Assembly (NCBI GenBank): GCA_036502405.1
Contig: DASXYP010000113.1
Location: 1 to 14,749, forward strand
Length of the DNA stretch: 14,749 nt
Direction of reading: 5' to 3'
Origin: Chersky-806 sp036502405
Lineage (GTDB): Bacteria > Actinomycetota > Acidimicrobiia > IMCC26256 > JAENVU01
The position numbers and the translations under genes are program-made. A model generated the notes under the pieces. That model was not told where the DNA came from, did not search any database, and saw nothing but the letters and a program-made list of their open reading frames with translations. Positions 1-6,830 of the stretch are shown piece after piece; the stretch's first letter is position 1, and every line of letters begins with the position of its first letter.

Positions 1-2755
1 CGTCGGGCGCGCGGAGCCCGGCCGCGAACTCGGGGTCGGTCGTCACGCGGCGCGTCAGCTCGCTGCGGGAGCGGATGCCCAGCTTCCGGTAGACCGTCGT
101 GAGGTGGTGCTCGACGGTGCGCGGGCTCAGGAAGAGCGCAGCTGCGGCCTCACGGTTCGTCGCACCCGCGGCGACCGTGCACGCCACGCGGAACTCCTGC
201 GGGGTCAAGCGGCTCCGTCCCTCCCGCGACGCGCCCGGCGAGCGTCGCCCACGGGCGTCGAGCTCCGCGGTGGCCCGGTCGCGCCAGCCCACGGCACCGA
301 GGCGGTCGAACATCGCGGCGGCCTCTTCGAGCTTCGGTGCGGACTCCGCGGTCCGCCGCTCGCGCCGGAGCCACTCGCCGTACGCAAGCAGGGTCCGGGC
401 CCGCTCGAAGGCCGCGAGGACGTGCCCGTGCGCAGCCATGGCGACCCGGAACTGGTCCTCCACACCTTCATCCGTGGTCAGAGCCCGGCACCGCGCGAAC
501 ACCGCCTCCGCCAGCGGGCCCTGGGTCTGCACGCCCCACGCACCGAGCTGCTCGACCAGGCCGCGCGCGGCCTCGCGCTGATCGGTCCGCAGGTACATCT
601 CGACCAGGTCCGGCGCCCACGGCACCGCCATCAGGGAGGTGATGCCCTCACGCTCGGCGTAGGACCGTGCCGCCTCGAGCCGCTCGACCGCCTCGGAGCC
701 TCGTCGGTCGCTCAGCGCCACGAACCCCAGCGCGCCGTGGGCCCCATATACGTTCATGGCCAGGTTCGATGCGTCCGCCCGCTCGAGCGCCTCCAGCCCG
801 TGCCGGCGCGCGTCGTCACCCCGGCCCAGCCCGGCTTCGAGCCGGGCCATCACCGTGAGCGCGAACGCGTGCGCCGCCGGGAGGTGGAGCTCGAGCGCGA
901 AGTCGGCGGCTTCGTTGGCATCCGCCAGCGCCGCGTCCCAGTACCCCGTGCGGAGGTAGAGGCCCGCGCGGACGACCAGCGAGCGGGCGAGCAGGACGAC
1001 GGCGTTGGCATCGCGGCTCCGGTCGACGAGCGCGGCGACCAGACGCGACGCGGCCGAGAACTCGCCGAGCCACGTCAGGCCCTCGGCGACCAGGTACTCG
1101 AACACGACGCTCGACGGGCTTCGGAACACCTCCGCCGACGGCGCGTCGACGGCGAGCAGCGCCGGCGCCGCTCGGGCGTACTCACCGGAGAGCGCGGCCA
1201 GCAACCCGTCGAGGGACAGCGCCAGCTGCGCCTCACGGGTGTCGAAGCTCGGGTACACGCCCAGGGCGCGCCGGGTGAGCGTCCGGCCGGCGTGGGCGTC
1301 GCCGAGCGACACCGCGGTGAGCGCGGCGTGCGTGTCGAGCAATGCGGCGCGCGCCGGGTCCTGCGCGCGTAGCGAGTCAGCCAGCCGCGCGAGGTCGCGG
1401 AAGGCATCGGAGGCCGAGACCGAGACTGCGAGACGCGGGCCGGCCAGGCTGATCTGGATCTCGGCCTGCTCGTACGGATCGGCGGTCTGGTGAAGCGCGA
1501 GCTCGTACGCGCTGACCGCGGGCTCGTTGTGCTCGCCCCGGACGTACGCGTCCCCGGCCGCGACCAGGCGCTTCACGCGTTCGGGGGCCTCGGGCGAGAG
1601 GTCCGCCGCGCGGGTGAGCACGTCGCCCGCGGTGCGGGCGTCGCCGCGGGCCAGCGCCCGGGTCGCGACGGCCTCGAGCGCGTCACCCGCCTCGGGGTCG
1701 AACCCCTCGGCCGCCGCAGCCAGGTGCCACGCCCGGCGCTCCGACTCGATGTCCCCCACGGAGACCCGGGCGAGCAGGCGGTGGGCCCGTCGACGGACGT
1801 CGACGGGCGCGCTCTCGTACACCGCCTCCCGCAGCAGGCGCCGCGCGAACTCGAGTCGCCCGTCCGGCCGGACCCGGAGGAAGCCCGACCCCAGGAAGAC
1901 GTCGACGCGGGTGGCGTCCATGCCTTCGAGCGCCGCCGCGGCATGGACGCGCCGGACATCGAGATCGGGTTCGGCCGCCGCGAGCACGAGGAGGTACCGC
2001 TCGTCGTCCGAGAGATGCGCGGTCCGCCGCTCGAAGGTGTGCAGCAGCACCTCGCTCAGCGGCACGACCTCTCCCAGCGGAGCGGTGCCGGCGCGCTGCT
2101 CGGGCGACAGCGCCTCGGTGATCTCGAGCATGGCCAACGGGTTGCCGTCGGTCACTCGGGCGAGCTCCTCGGCGACCTTCGTCTCGACCCGCCCCGCGAG
2201 CAGCGTCACCGCGTCGATCGGCGAGAGACCTCCGACCGCGAGCGCAGGCAGCGAGTCCTTCCCGTCGCTCTCCCCCTCCTCGGCCATCAACATCACGATC
2301 GGCTCGTGCTGGATGCGGCGGGCTCCTGAGCGGAGCGCGAAGCGCGACGCCTCGTCGGCCCATTGCGCGTCGTCGACCACGACGAGGATCGGCCGGGGGT
2401 TCGCGGCGGCCGAGAGCAGCGAGACCATCGACGCGCCCGCGGCCAGCGGGTCGCTCGCGGTTCCGTCGAGGACGGCGGTCAGCACGTCCTGCTGGTTGGG
2501 CACGAGCGACGCGAAGTCGATCGGGACCATTCGGATGATGTCGCGCAGCGTGGCCCACCGGGTGGGCTGCGCGCGCTCGGACGCGTCGACCCGGAGCACG
2601 TCGAAGGACGGCGCGCTCGCGACCGCCCAATCGAGCAACGCGGTCTTGCCCACGCCCGCCGGTCCCCGCAGCACCAGCACCGCGGCGGACGGCTCGTGCA
2701 CCGCGGTGAGCGCCTGCTCGATCGCGGTGCACTCTCTTCCCCTGCCCAGGAGCAT
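1..2755 (-). CDS. LAL-family LuxR transcriptional regulator with AAA-type ATPase domain (C-terminus off window)
   Basis: This frame stays open from the start codon to the left edge, giving 918 visible codons, so only the last few residues are missing. The protein opens MLLGRGRE, usual for large ATP-binding LuxR (LAL/MalT-like) regulators. Walker A is GPAGVGKT (residues about 31-38) and Walker B is ILVVVDDAQWAD (about 123-134). A long helical, alanine-rich, TPR-like middle follows. The C-terminal GerE-type helix-turn-helix starts at about residue 850 (LTPQEF, then NREAAAALFLSPRTVEHH and VYRKLGIRSRSEL). Such proteins are cytoplasmic DNA-binding activators that sense a ligand through the middle region. 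An in-frame ATG 15 codons upstream (2800) is an alternative start. I chose 2755 because the family normally begins at this MLxGR motif and a GAGG lies just before it. The target genes are unknown; the neighbouring metabolic genes are candidates. Confidence 0.9.
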   Translation of the reverse strand, partial: MLLGRGRECTAIEQALTAVHEPSAAVLVLRGPAGVGKTALLDWAVASAPSFDVLRVDASERAQPTRWATLRDIIRMVPIDFASLVPNQQDVLTAVLDGTASDPLAAGASMVSLLSAAANPRPILVVVDDAQWADEASRFALRSGARRIQHEPIVMLMAEEGESDGKDSLPALAVGGLSPIDAVTLLAGRVETKVAEELARVTDGNPLAMLEITEALSPEQRAGTAPLGEVVPLSEVLLHTFERRTAHLSDDERYLLVLAAAEPDLDVRRVHAAAALEGMDATRVDVFLGSGFLRVRPDGRLEFARRLLREAVYESAPVDVRRRAHRLLARVSVGDIESERRAWHLAAAAEGFDPEAGDALEAVATRALARGDARTAGDVLTRAADLSPEAPERVKRLVAAGDAYVRGEHNEPAVSAYELALHQTADPYEQAEIQISLAGPRLAVSVSASDAFRDLARLADSLRAQDPARAALLDTHAALTAVSLGDAHAGRTLTRRALGVYPSFDTREAQLALSLDGLLAALSGEYARAAPALLAVDAPSAEVFRSPSSVVFEYLVAEGLTWLGEFSAASRLVAALVDRSRDANAVVLLARSLVVRAGLYLRTGYWDAALADANEAADFALELHLPAAHAFALTVMARLEAGLGRGDDARRHGLEALERADASNLAMNVYGAHGALGFVALSDRRGSEAVERLEAARSYAEREGITSLMAVPWAPDLVEMYLRTDQREAARGLVEQLGAWGVQTQGPLAEAVFARCRALTTDEGVEDQFRVAMAAHGHVLAAFERARTLLAYGEWLRRERRTAESAPKLEEAAAMFDRLGAVGWRDRATAELDARGRRSPGASREGRSRLTPQEFRVACTVAAGATNREAAAALFLSPRTVEHHLTTVYRKLGIRSRSELTRRVTTDPEFAAGLRAPD

Positions 2756-2800
2756 GACCCTCGACTTCGCTCGCCTACGTGCGCCCCTGCCCGGGAGCAT
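2739..2800 (-). repeat. Imperfect 17-bp direct repeat carrying two in-frame start codons
   Basis: Read on the minus strand, ATGCTCC(C/T)GGGCAGGGG occurs at 2800-2784 and again at 2755-2739, with one mismatch and an offset of exactly 45 bp (15 codons). Both copies start with an in-frame ATG of the LuxR-type gene. It looks like a small duplication of the translation start region. Confidence 0.6.
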
Positions 2801-2804
2801 CGGT

Positions 2805-2810
2805 ATTTTA
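2805..2810 (-). promoter_or_regulatory. Candidate -10 box of the LuxR-type gene
   Basis: The minus strand reads TAAAAT, unusually AT-rich for this window, 4 nt before the upstream ATG (2800) and about 50 nt before the preferred ATG (2755). No convincing -35 box is visible 16-18 nt upstream, so an activator may be needed. Confidence 0.4.
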
Positions 2811-2815
2811 CCCTA

Positions 2816-2830
2816 ATGCAGTGGCTGCAT
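2816..2830. promoter_or_regulatory. Palindromic operator candidate upstream of the LuxR-type gene
   Basis: A perfect inverted repeat ATGCAG-TGG-CTGCAT lies 5 bp upstream of the TAAAAT box, in the spacer/-35 area. The position suits a repressor or autoregulator site. No match to a named operator is claimed. Confidence 0.35.
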
Positions 2831-2979
2831 CGTTTGTCCGGATCCATCGGGCCTTGGCGCACGGGCTCGATCGGAAATTTGGGTGATCCTACGGATGCGA
2901 TGCGCGCGCCGGCCTGTGAACCTCGCGCAGCAAGCCGAGCAGGGCGTGCCGACGTCCCGCCGCTCGGAACAGGGCAGGC

Positions 2980-3014
2980 GCGGGTGCCCGAGGCCCCCCA
3001 GTCCGGGCACCCGC
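2980..3014 (-). terminator. Strong GC hairpin downstream of the JAMM peptidase gene
   Basis: GCGGGTGCCCG (2980-2990) and CGGGCACCCGC (3004-3014) are perfect 11-bp inverted arms around a 13-nt loop, about 70 nt after the minus-strand stop at 3084. There is no T-run, so this would be a U-less or Rho-assisted terminator, or a 3'-end stabilising hairpin. Confidence 0.5.
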
Positions 3015-3018
3015 TCCT

Positions 3019-3060
3019 CCCGAGTCGAAAGCGCCCCGAGTCGAGCGCGCACCCGAGCCG
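3019..3060. repeat. Three near-tandem CCCGAG(T/C)CG repeats
   Basis: CCCGAGTCGA occurs exactly at 3019-3028 and 3035-3044, with a related CCCGAGCCGG at 3052-3061 (starts 16 and 17 bp apart). They lie between the two hairpins after the JAMM gene. They could be part of alternative RNA pairings or protein-binding half-sites. Confidence 0.5.
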
Positions 3061-3083
3061 GAGGAGCCGCTCGGCCGCTCGGG
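3052..3083 (-). terminator. Hairpin abutting the JAMM peptidase stop codon
   Basis: CCCGAGC (3052-3058) and GCTCGGG (3077-3083) form a perfect 7-bp stem, extendable by two pairs past a bulge. It begins at the base next to the stop codon. With the hairpin at 2980-3014 it makes a tandem pair at the end of the CoxL-JAMM transcript. Confidence 0.35.
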
Positions 3084-3527
3084 CTATCCGGGCCGGTCCT
3101 CGACGACGACCGGGCACTCGGCGACCTCCCCGTCACGGATCCGGTAGGCCCGCAACATCGGTTCCTCGTCTCGCATCGACACGATCATGAAGATCCACAT
3201 CGGGTCCGCCGCCTGCCGGACGTCGGTGGACGACGGGTAGGCGTCGGTGTGGGTATGGGAGTGCCACACGCCGATGATCTCGTCGCCGTGGGCCTCGGCG
3301 TCGCGCGACGCGCGGAGGTAGTCGCGGGCGTCGACGGTGTAGGTCCGCGACGACGCGTCGGCGTTGGTCGCGGGATGCACCTCGCTGACGTACCCGGTGG
3401 CCTCGGTCCCCACCACCGGTCCGGACAGCAGGCCGCAGGCCTCGTCCGGATAGCCGAAGTAGCAGTGCGACAGGATCCGGCGGTGCTGCTCGACGGAGAG
3501 CCGCACGAGCGGCGGCGCGTGCTTCAT
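3084..3527 (-). CDS. Mec-like JAMM/MPN+ (M67) metallopeptidase
   Basis: This 147-aa protein has a complete zinc JAMM signature: Glu29 in PDEACGLLSG, then His89-Ser-His91, seven residues, Ser99 and Asp102 (HSHTHTDAYPSSTD). The length, the PDEACG motif and the end region (RAYRIRDGEV) closely resemble mycobacterial Mec. Mec removes cysteine from the C-terminus of the ubiquitin-like sulfur carrier CysO in an alternative cysteine pathway. It is presumably cytoplasmic, with no signal peptide. The start at 3527 shares its A with the stop of the molybdoenzyme gene (TGATG) and has no good Shine-Dalgarno, so it is probably translated by coupling. A longer frame from 3557 would overlap that gene and has no support. 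No cysO or cysM lies nearby, so the substrate here could be CysO, a MoaD/ThiS-like carrier or something else. Confidence 0.85.
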   Translation of the reverse strand: MKHAPPLVRLSVEQHRRILSHCYFGYPDEACGLLSGPVVGTEATGYVSEVHPATNADASSRTYTVDARDYLRASRDAEAHGDEIIGVWHSHTHTDAYPSSTDVRQAADPMWIFMIVSMRDEEPMLRAYRIRDGEVAECPVVVEDRPG

Positions 3528-5842
3528 CAGGCCGGCGCGTCCTGGATCGCCTTCCACACCCGCTGCGGCCCGAGCGGCATGTCGAGATGGCGGATGCCGA
3601 GGTACGAGAGCCCGTCGATCACCGCGTTCTGGACGGCGGGGGTCGATCCGATCGTGCCGGACTCGCCGATCCCCTTCGCGCCGAGCGGGTTGAGCGGGGT
3701 CGGCGTCTCGGTGTTCGACGCCTCGAAGCTCGGCAGCTCGGCGGCGCTCGGCATCGCGTAGTCCATGAGGTTCGCGGTCAGAGGGTTGCCGTCGGCGTCG
3801 TACTCGACGCCCTCCCAGAGCGCCTGCGCGACCCCCTGCGCGATCCCCCCGTGCTGCTGGCCGGCGACGAGCATCGGGTTCAGGACGCGGCCGCAGTCGT
3901 CCACGGCGACGTGCCGGAGCAGGTCCACCCGCCCGGTCTCGGTGTCGATCTCCACCACGGCGACGTGCGCCCCGAAGGGAAACGTCGCTTCACCCTGGTT
4001 GAAGTCCAGCGCGTAGGCGAGCGCCGGCTCCATGCCCGGCGGGAGCGACTCCGCGAGCTCGGGCAGGTCCTCGGTCGTCTTCGCGGCCCGGGCCAGCTCG
4101 CCCCAGGACCGCGCGCTCGCCGGGACCCCGGCGACGCCCAGGCGGCCGTCGTCGGTGAGGACGATGTCGTCGACGTCGGCCTCGAGGAGGTGGGCCGCGA
4201 GCTGGCGCGCCTTGGCCAGCACGCCTTCGCTCGCCCTCCAGAGCGCGCTCCCGCCGATCTGCAGGGAGCGCGACCCCATCGTGCCGCTCCCACGCGGCAC
4301 CAGCGCGGTGTCGGACTGCACGACCGTCACCCGCTCCATCGGGATGCCCAGCAGCTCCTGCACGATCATCGCGAACGACGTCTCGAGACCCTGCCCGTGC
4401 GCAGACGTCCCGACCGTGGCGGTCACCGAGCCGTCCTCGTGCACCTCGATCGCGCCGTACTCCTGGAACAGGCCCCCGGCGGTCACCTCGACGTAGGCGG
4501 AGACCCCGATGCCGAGCTGGCGCACGTCCCCGCGCTCGCGCCGCGCCGCCTGCTCACGCCGCAGCTCGTCGTAACCCGCGATCCGGCACGCCTCGTCGAG
4601 CGCCTTGGCGTACTCGCCGACGTCGTAGTTCGCGCCGGTCACCGTGCTCAGCGGGAACCGCTCCGGCGCGATGAAGTTGCGCTTGCGGATCTCGACCGGG
4701 TCGATCCCGAGCTCGTCCGCCGCGATGTCGACGATCCGCTCGAGGAACGCCGTCGCCTCGGGGCGCCCGGCGCCCCGGTACGCCGCGGTCGGCGTCGTGT
4801 TCGTTGCCGCGCTCCACGACGTGAACTCGACCGTGGGGATCTCGTACACGCCCTGAGCCATCGTGCGGGTGAGAAACGGGAGGAACGAGCCGACCGCCGG
4901 GTACGCCCCGCCGTCGGCGTAGATCCTCACGCGCACCCCGACGATCGTGCCCTCCCGGGTGAGCCCCATCTCGACGTGCTGCACCTGCGCGCGGCCATGG
5001 GTCATCGCGACCATGTTCTCCGAGCGCGTCTCGGTCCACTTCACGGGGCGGCCGAGGACGAGCGCGGCCTTCGCCACCACCGCGAACTCGACGAACATCC
5101 CCGACTTCGCGCCGAATCCCCCGCCGACCGCGGGCGCGATCACGTGGATCCGGTCCTCGGTCAGCCCGGTGGCCTCGGCCAGCGGCTGCACGAGCCCGTG
5201 CGGGTTCTGGGTCGGGACGTAGCACAGGAGCCCGCCCTCGCCGTCACCGATCGCGACGATCCCGTTGCCCTCCATCGGCACCGCGGCGACGCGCTGGTTG
5301 ACGAAGCGCTCGCTCACCACCACGTCCGCACCGTCGAAGACCGTCGGCTCCTCGCCGAACGCGAACTCGATGGCGAGGTTCGAACCGTGCTCCGGGAACA
5401 GCAGCGGCGCGCCCTCGGCCAGCGCGGCCTCCGGGTCCACGACCGTCGGCAGCGGCTCGTAGTCCACGACGACCTGCTCGGCGGCGTCGACTGCCTGCGC
5501 CCTGGTCTCCGCGATCACCGCGGCGACGACGTCGCCCACGAAGCGCACCCGCCCCTTGGCGAACGGTGGACGGGTGAAGACCGGTGGGAGCATGACGAAG
5601 CCGAGGATCGGCGCGAGGTCGAGGTCGTCGCCCGAATAGACACCGACGACGCCGGGGAGCCCGGTCGCCTCCGACGTGTCCACCGACAGGATCTCCGCGT
5701 GGGCGATCGTCGAGCGGACGAACACGACGTGGAGCATGCCGTCGATCGCCAGGTCGTCGAAGTAGCGCGCCTCGCCTTCGAGGATCTTCGGGTCCTCGCG
5801 CCGGAGCACCGCGTGGCCGAGGATCGATCCGGATGGGGACAT
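3527..5842 (-). CDS. Xanthine dehydrogenase/CoxL-like molybdopterin-binding large subunit (form II type)
   Basis: At 771 aa this is full length for molybdenum hydroxylase large subunits, which hydroxylate aromatic heterocycles, aldehydes or related compounds using a Mo-pterin cofactor. Visible marks are the N-terminal LGHAVLRREDPKILEGEARY, the cofactor-contacting GGGFGAK (about 240-246), the active-site loop AYRGAGR (354-360), GTSAHGQG (478-485) and the catalytic Glu727 in KGIGESGTIG. The AYRGAGR loop is typical of form II (CoxL-like) enzymes. True CO dehydrogenase has AYxCSFR, so CO oxidation is unlikely. The start at 5842 has AGGAG 5 nt upstream. The usual FAD (CoxM) and 2Fe-2S (CoxS) subunit genes are absent on both sides in this window, so electron-transfer partners must be encoded elsewhere. 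It is coupled to the JAMM gene downstream. The substrate is unknown. Confidence 0.9.
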   Translation of the reverse strand: MSPSGSILGHAVLRREDPKILEGEARYFDDLAIDGMLHVVFVRSTIAHAEILSVDTSEATGLPGVVGVYSGDDLDLAPILGFVMLPPVFTRPPFAKGRVRFVGDVVAAVIAETRAQAVDAAEQVVVDYEPLPTVVDPEAALAEGAPLLFPEHGSNLAIEFAFGEEPTVFDGADVVVSERFVNQRVAAVPMEGNGIVAIGDGEGGLLCYVPTQNPHGLVQPLAEATGLTEDRIHVIAPAVGGGFGAKSGMFVEFAVVAKAALVLGRPVKWTETRSENMVAMTHGRAQVQHVEMGLTREGTIVGVRVRIYADGGAYPAVGSFLPFLTRTMAQGVYEIPTVEFTSWSAATNTTPTAAYRGAGRPEATAFLERIVDIAADELGIDPVEIRKRNFIAPERFPLSTVTGANYDVGEYAKALDEACRIAGYDELRREQAARRERGDVRQLGIGVSAYVEVTAGGLFQEYGAIEVHEDGSVTATVGTSAHGQGLETSFAMIVQELLGIPMERVTVVQSDTALVPRGSGTMGSRSLQIGGSALWRASEGVLAKARQLAAHLLEADVDDIVLTDDGRLGVAGVPASARSWGELARAAKTTEDLPELAESLPPGMEPALAYALDFNQGEATFPFGAHVAVVEIDTETGRVDLLRHVAVDDCGRVLNPMLVAGQQHGGIAQGVAQALWEGVEYDADGNPLTANLMDYAMPSAAELPSFEASNTETPTPLNPLGAKGIGESGTIGSTPAVQNAVIDGLSYLGIRHLDMPLGPQRVWKAIQDAPA

Positions 5843-5847
5843 GCGGG

Positions 5848-5878
5848 CTCCTGGTCGACGCGGACGGGCCGCAATCTA
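5848..5878 (-). promoter_or_regulatory. Promoter -10 candidate and RBS for the CoxL-like gene
   Basis: The minus strand shows TAGATT (5878-5873), about 30 nt before the ATG, and a clear AGGAG (5852-5848) 5 nt before it. The RBS fixes the start at 5842. The -10 assignment rests on its TANNNT pattern only; no good -35 is seen. Confidence 0.45.
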
Positions 5879-5931
5879 CCTGGGGCCTCACCGGCCCGGA
5901 CGAGCGGCTCGGTCTCGGAGCACGGGCCGCG

Positions 5932-5937
5932 TACGCT
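5932..5937 (+). promoter_or_regulatory. Candidate -10 box for the BKACE gene, near-leaderless
   Basis: TACGCT ends 8 nt before the ATG at 5946, and there is no Shine-Dalgarno in between. This is the usual layout of leaderless actinobacterial genes. It follows a copy of ACGGGCCGC (5922-5930) that also occurs at 5864-5872, beside the divergent TAGATT box. Confidence 0.4.
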
Positions 5938-5945
5938 CGGACGCG

Positions 5946-6830
5946 ATGACGGGCTCGCCGGTGATCATCGAGGTGGCACTGAACGGCGTGACCACCCGGC
6001 GCAGGAACCCGCTCGTCCCGGTCACCCCGGACGAGCTCGTCGCGGAGGCGGTGGGATGCGTCGACGCCGGCGCGACGGTCGTGCACACCCACGTTGCGGA
6101 CCCGACCGCGCCGGCCGGGGTCCGGACCGACGAGTACGCGCGCTGCTACCGCGAGGTGCTCGCGGCGCGCCCCGGCACCATCCTGTACCCGACCACCGGC
6201 ATCGGGCCCACCGTCGCCGACCGGTACGCCCATGTGGGAATGCTGGCGTCGGAGGGACTGATCCGCGCGTCGTTCGTCGATCCGGGCTCGGTGAACCTCG
6301 GCGGGGTCGGCGCAGACGGTCTGCCGCCCATCATCGAGTACGTCTACGCGAACACGTTCGCCGACATCCGCTACGCCTTCGACCTCGCGGTGCAGCACCG
6401 GCTGGGACCGAGCATCGCGATCTTCGAGCCCGGCTTCTTGCAGGTCGTGCTCGCGTACCACGAGGCGGGCGCGCTCCCGCCGGGCACGCTCGTGAAGCTC
6501 TACTTCGCCGCGGGCGGCTACCTGACCCGCGGCCGGGCGCTCTGGGGGGTCCCGCCGATCCCGGAGGGCCTCGACCTCTACCTCGCGATGCTCGGCGACA
6601 CCGGCATCCCGTGGGCGGTCGCGGTCGTCGGCGGTGACGCGGTCGATGCGCCCGTGACCCGCCTCGCGCTCGAGCGCGGCGCCCACCTCCGGGTCGGCAT
6701 CGAGGACGACCCGGAGGCACCCGGGAACGTGGCGATCGTCGAGCGCGCCCGTGCGCTCTGCGAGTCCGTCGGGCGGCCGGTGGCGACCGCTGCCGAGACC
6801 GAGGACCTCCTCGGTCTCGCCCGCATCTAG
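5946..6830 (+). CDS. BKACE / 3-keto-5-aminohexanoate cleavage-type enzyme
   Basis: The 294-aa protein matches the Zn-dependent BKACE (Kce, DUF849) family, TIM-barrel enzymes that condense a beta-keto acid with acetyl-CoA and split it to acetoacetate and a new acyl-CoA. Visible marks are the early IIEVALNGVTTRR strand, the zinc pair His47-Thr-His49 in VVHTHV, the third ligand Glu253 in LRVGIEDD and the IPWAVAVVGG strand (221-230). The frame is open upstream to 5841, but the start is placed at 5946, where family similarity begins and a TACGCT box precedes it. The substrate-facing segments (AIFEPGFLQ and the YLTRGRALWGVPP region) differ from lysine-pathway Kce, so lysine fermentation should not be assumed. 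It is divergent from the molybdoenzyme gene. Its stop overlaps that of the convergent methyltransferase gene. Confidence 0.85.
   Translation: MTGSPVIIEVALNGVTTRRRNPLVPVTPDELVAEAVGCVDAGATVVHTHVADPTAPAGVRTDEYARCYREVLAARPGTILYPTTGIGPTVADRYAHVGMLASEGLIRASFVDPGSVNLGGVGADGLPPIIEYVYANTFADIRYAFDLAVQHRLGPSIAIFEPGFLQVVLAYHEAGALPPGTLVKLYFAAGGYLTRGRALWGVPPIPEGLDLYLAMLGDTGIPWAVAVVGGDAVDAPVTRLALERGAHLRVGIEDDPEAPGNVAIVERARALCESVGRPVATAAETEDLLGLARI

Noticed and set aside
104..1372. Plus-strand frames across 99-2816
   Set aside because: They lie antisense to the LuxR-type gene, whose ATPase and helix-turn-helix motifs read cleanly on the minus strand.
2479..3136. Minus-strand frames in the gap between the LuxR-type and JAMM genes
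   Set aside because: They are low-complexity Arg/Pro/Ser-rich, with no RBS, and cover the hairpins and repeats.
3527..5842. Aerobic carbon monoxide dehydrogenase (CoxL form I)
   Set aside because: The active-site loop is AYRGAGR, not the Cys-containing AYxCSFR, and coxM/coxS are missing.
3587..6637. Plus-strand open frame of about 1016 codons
   Set aside because: It is antisense to the molybdoenzyme gene, lacks any recognisable domain, is rich in Arg/His/Asp repeats and runs into the BKACE gene in another frame. It is a shadow of high-GC coding.
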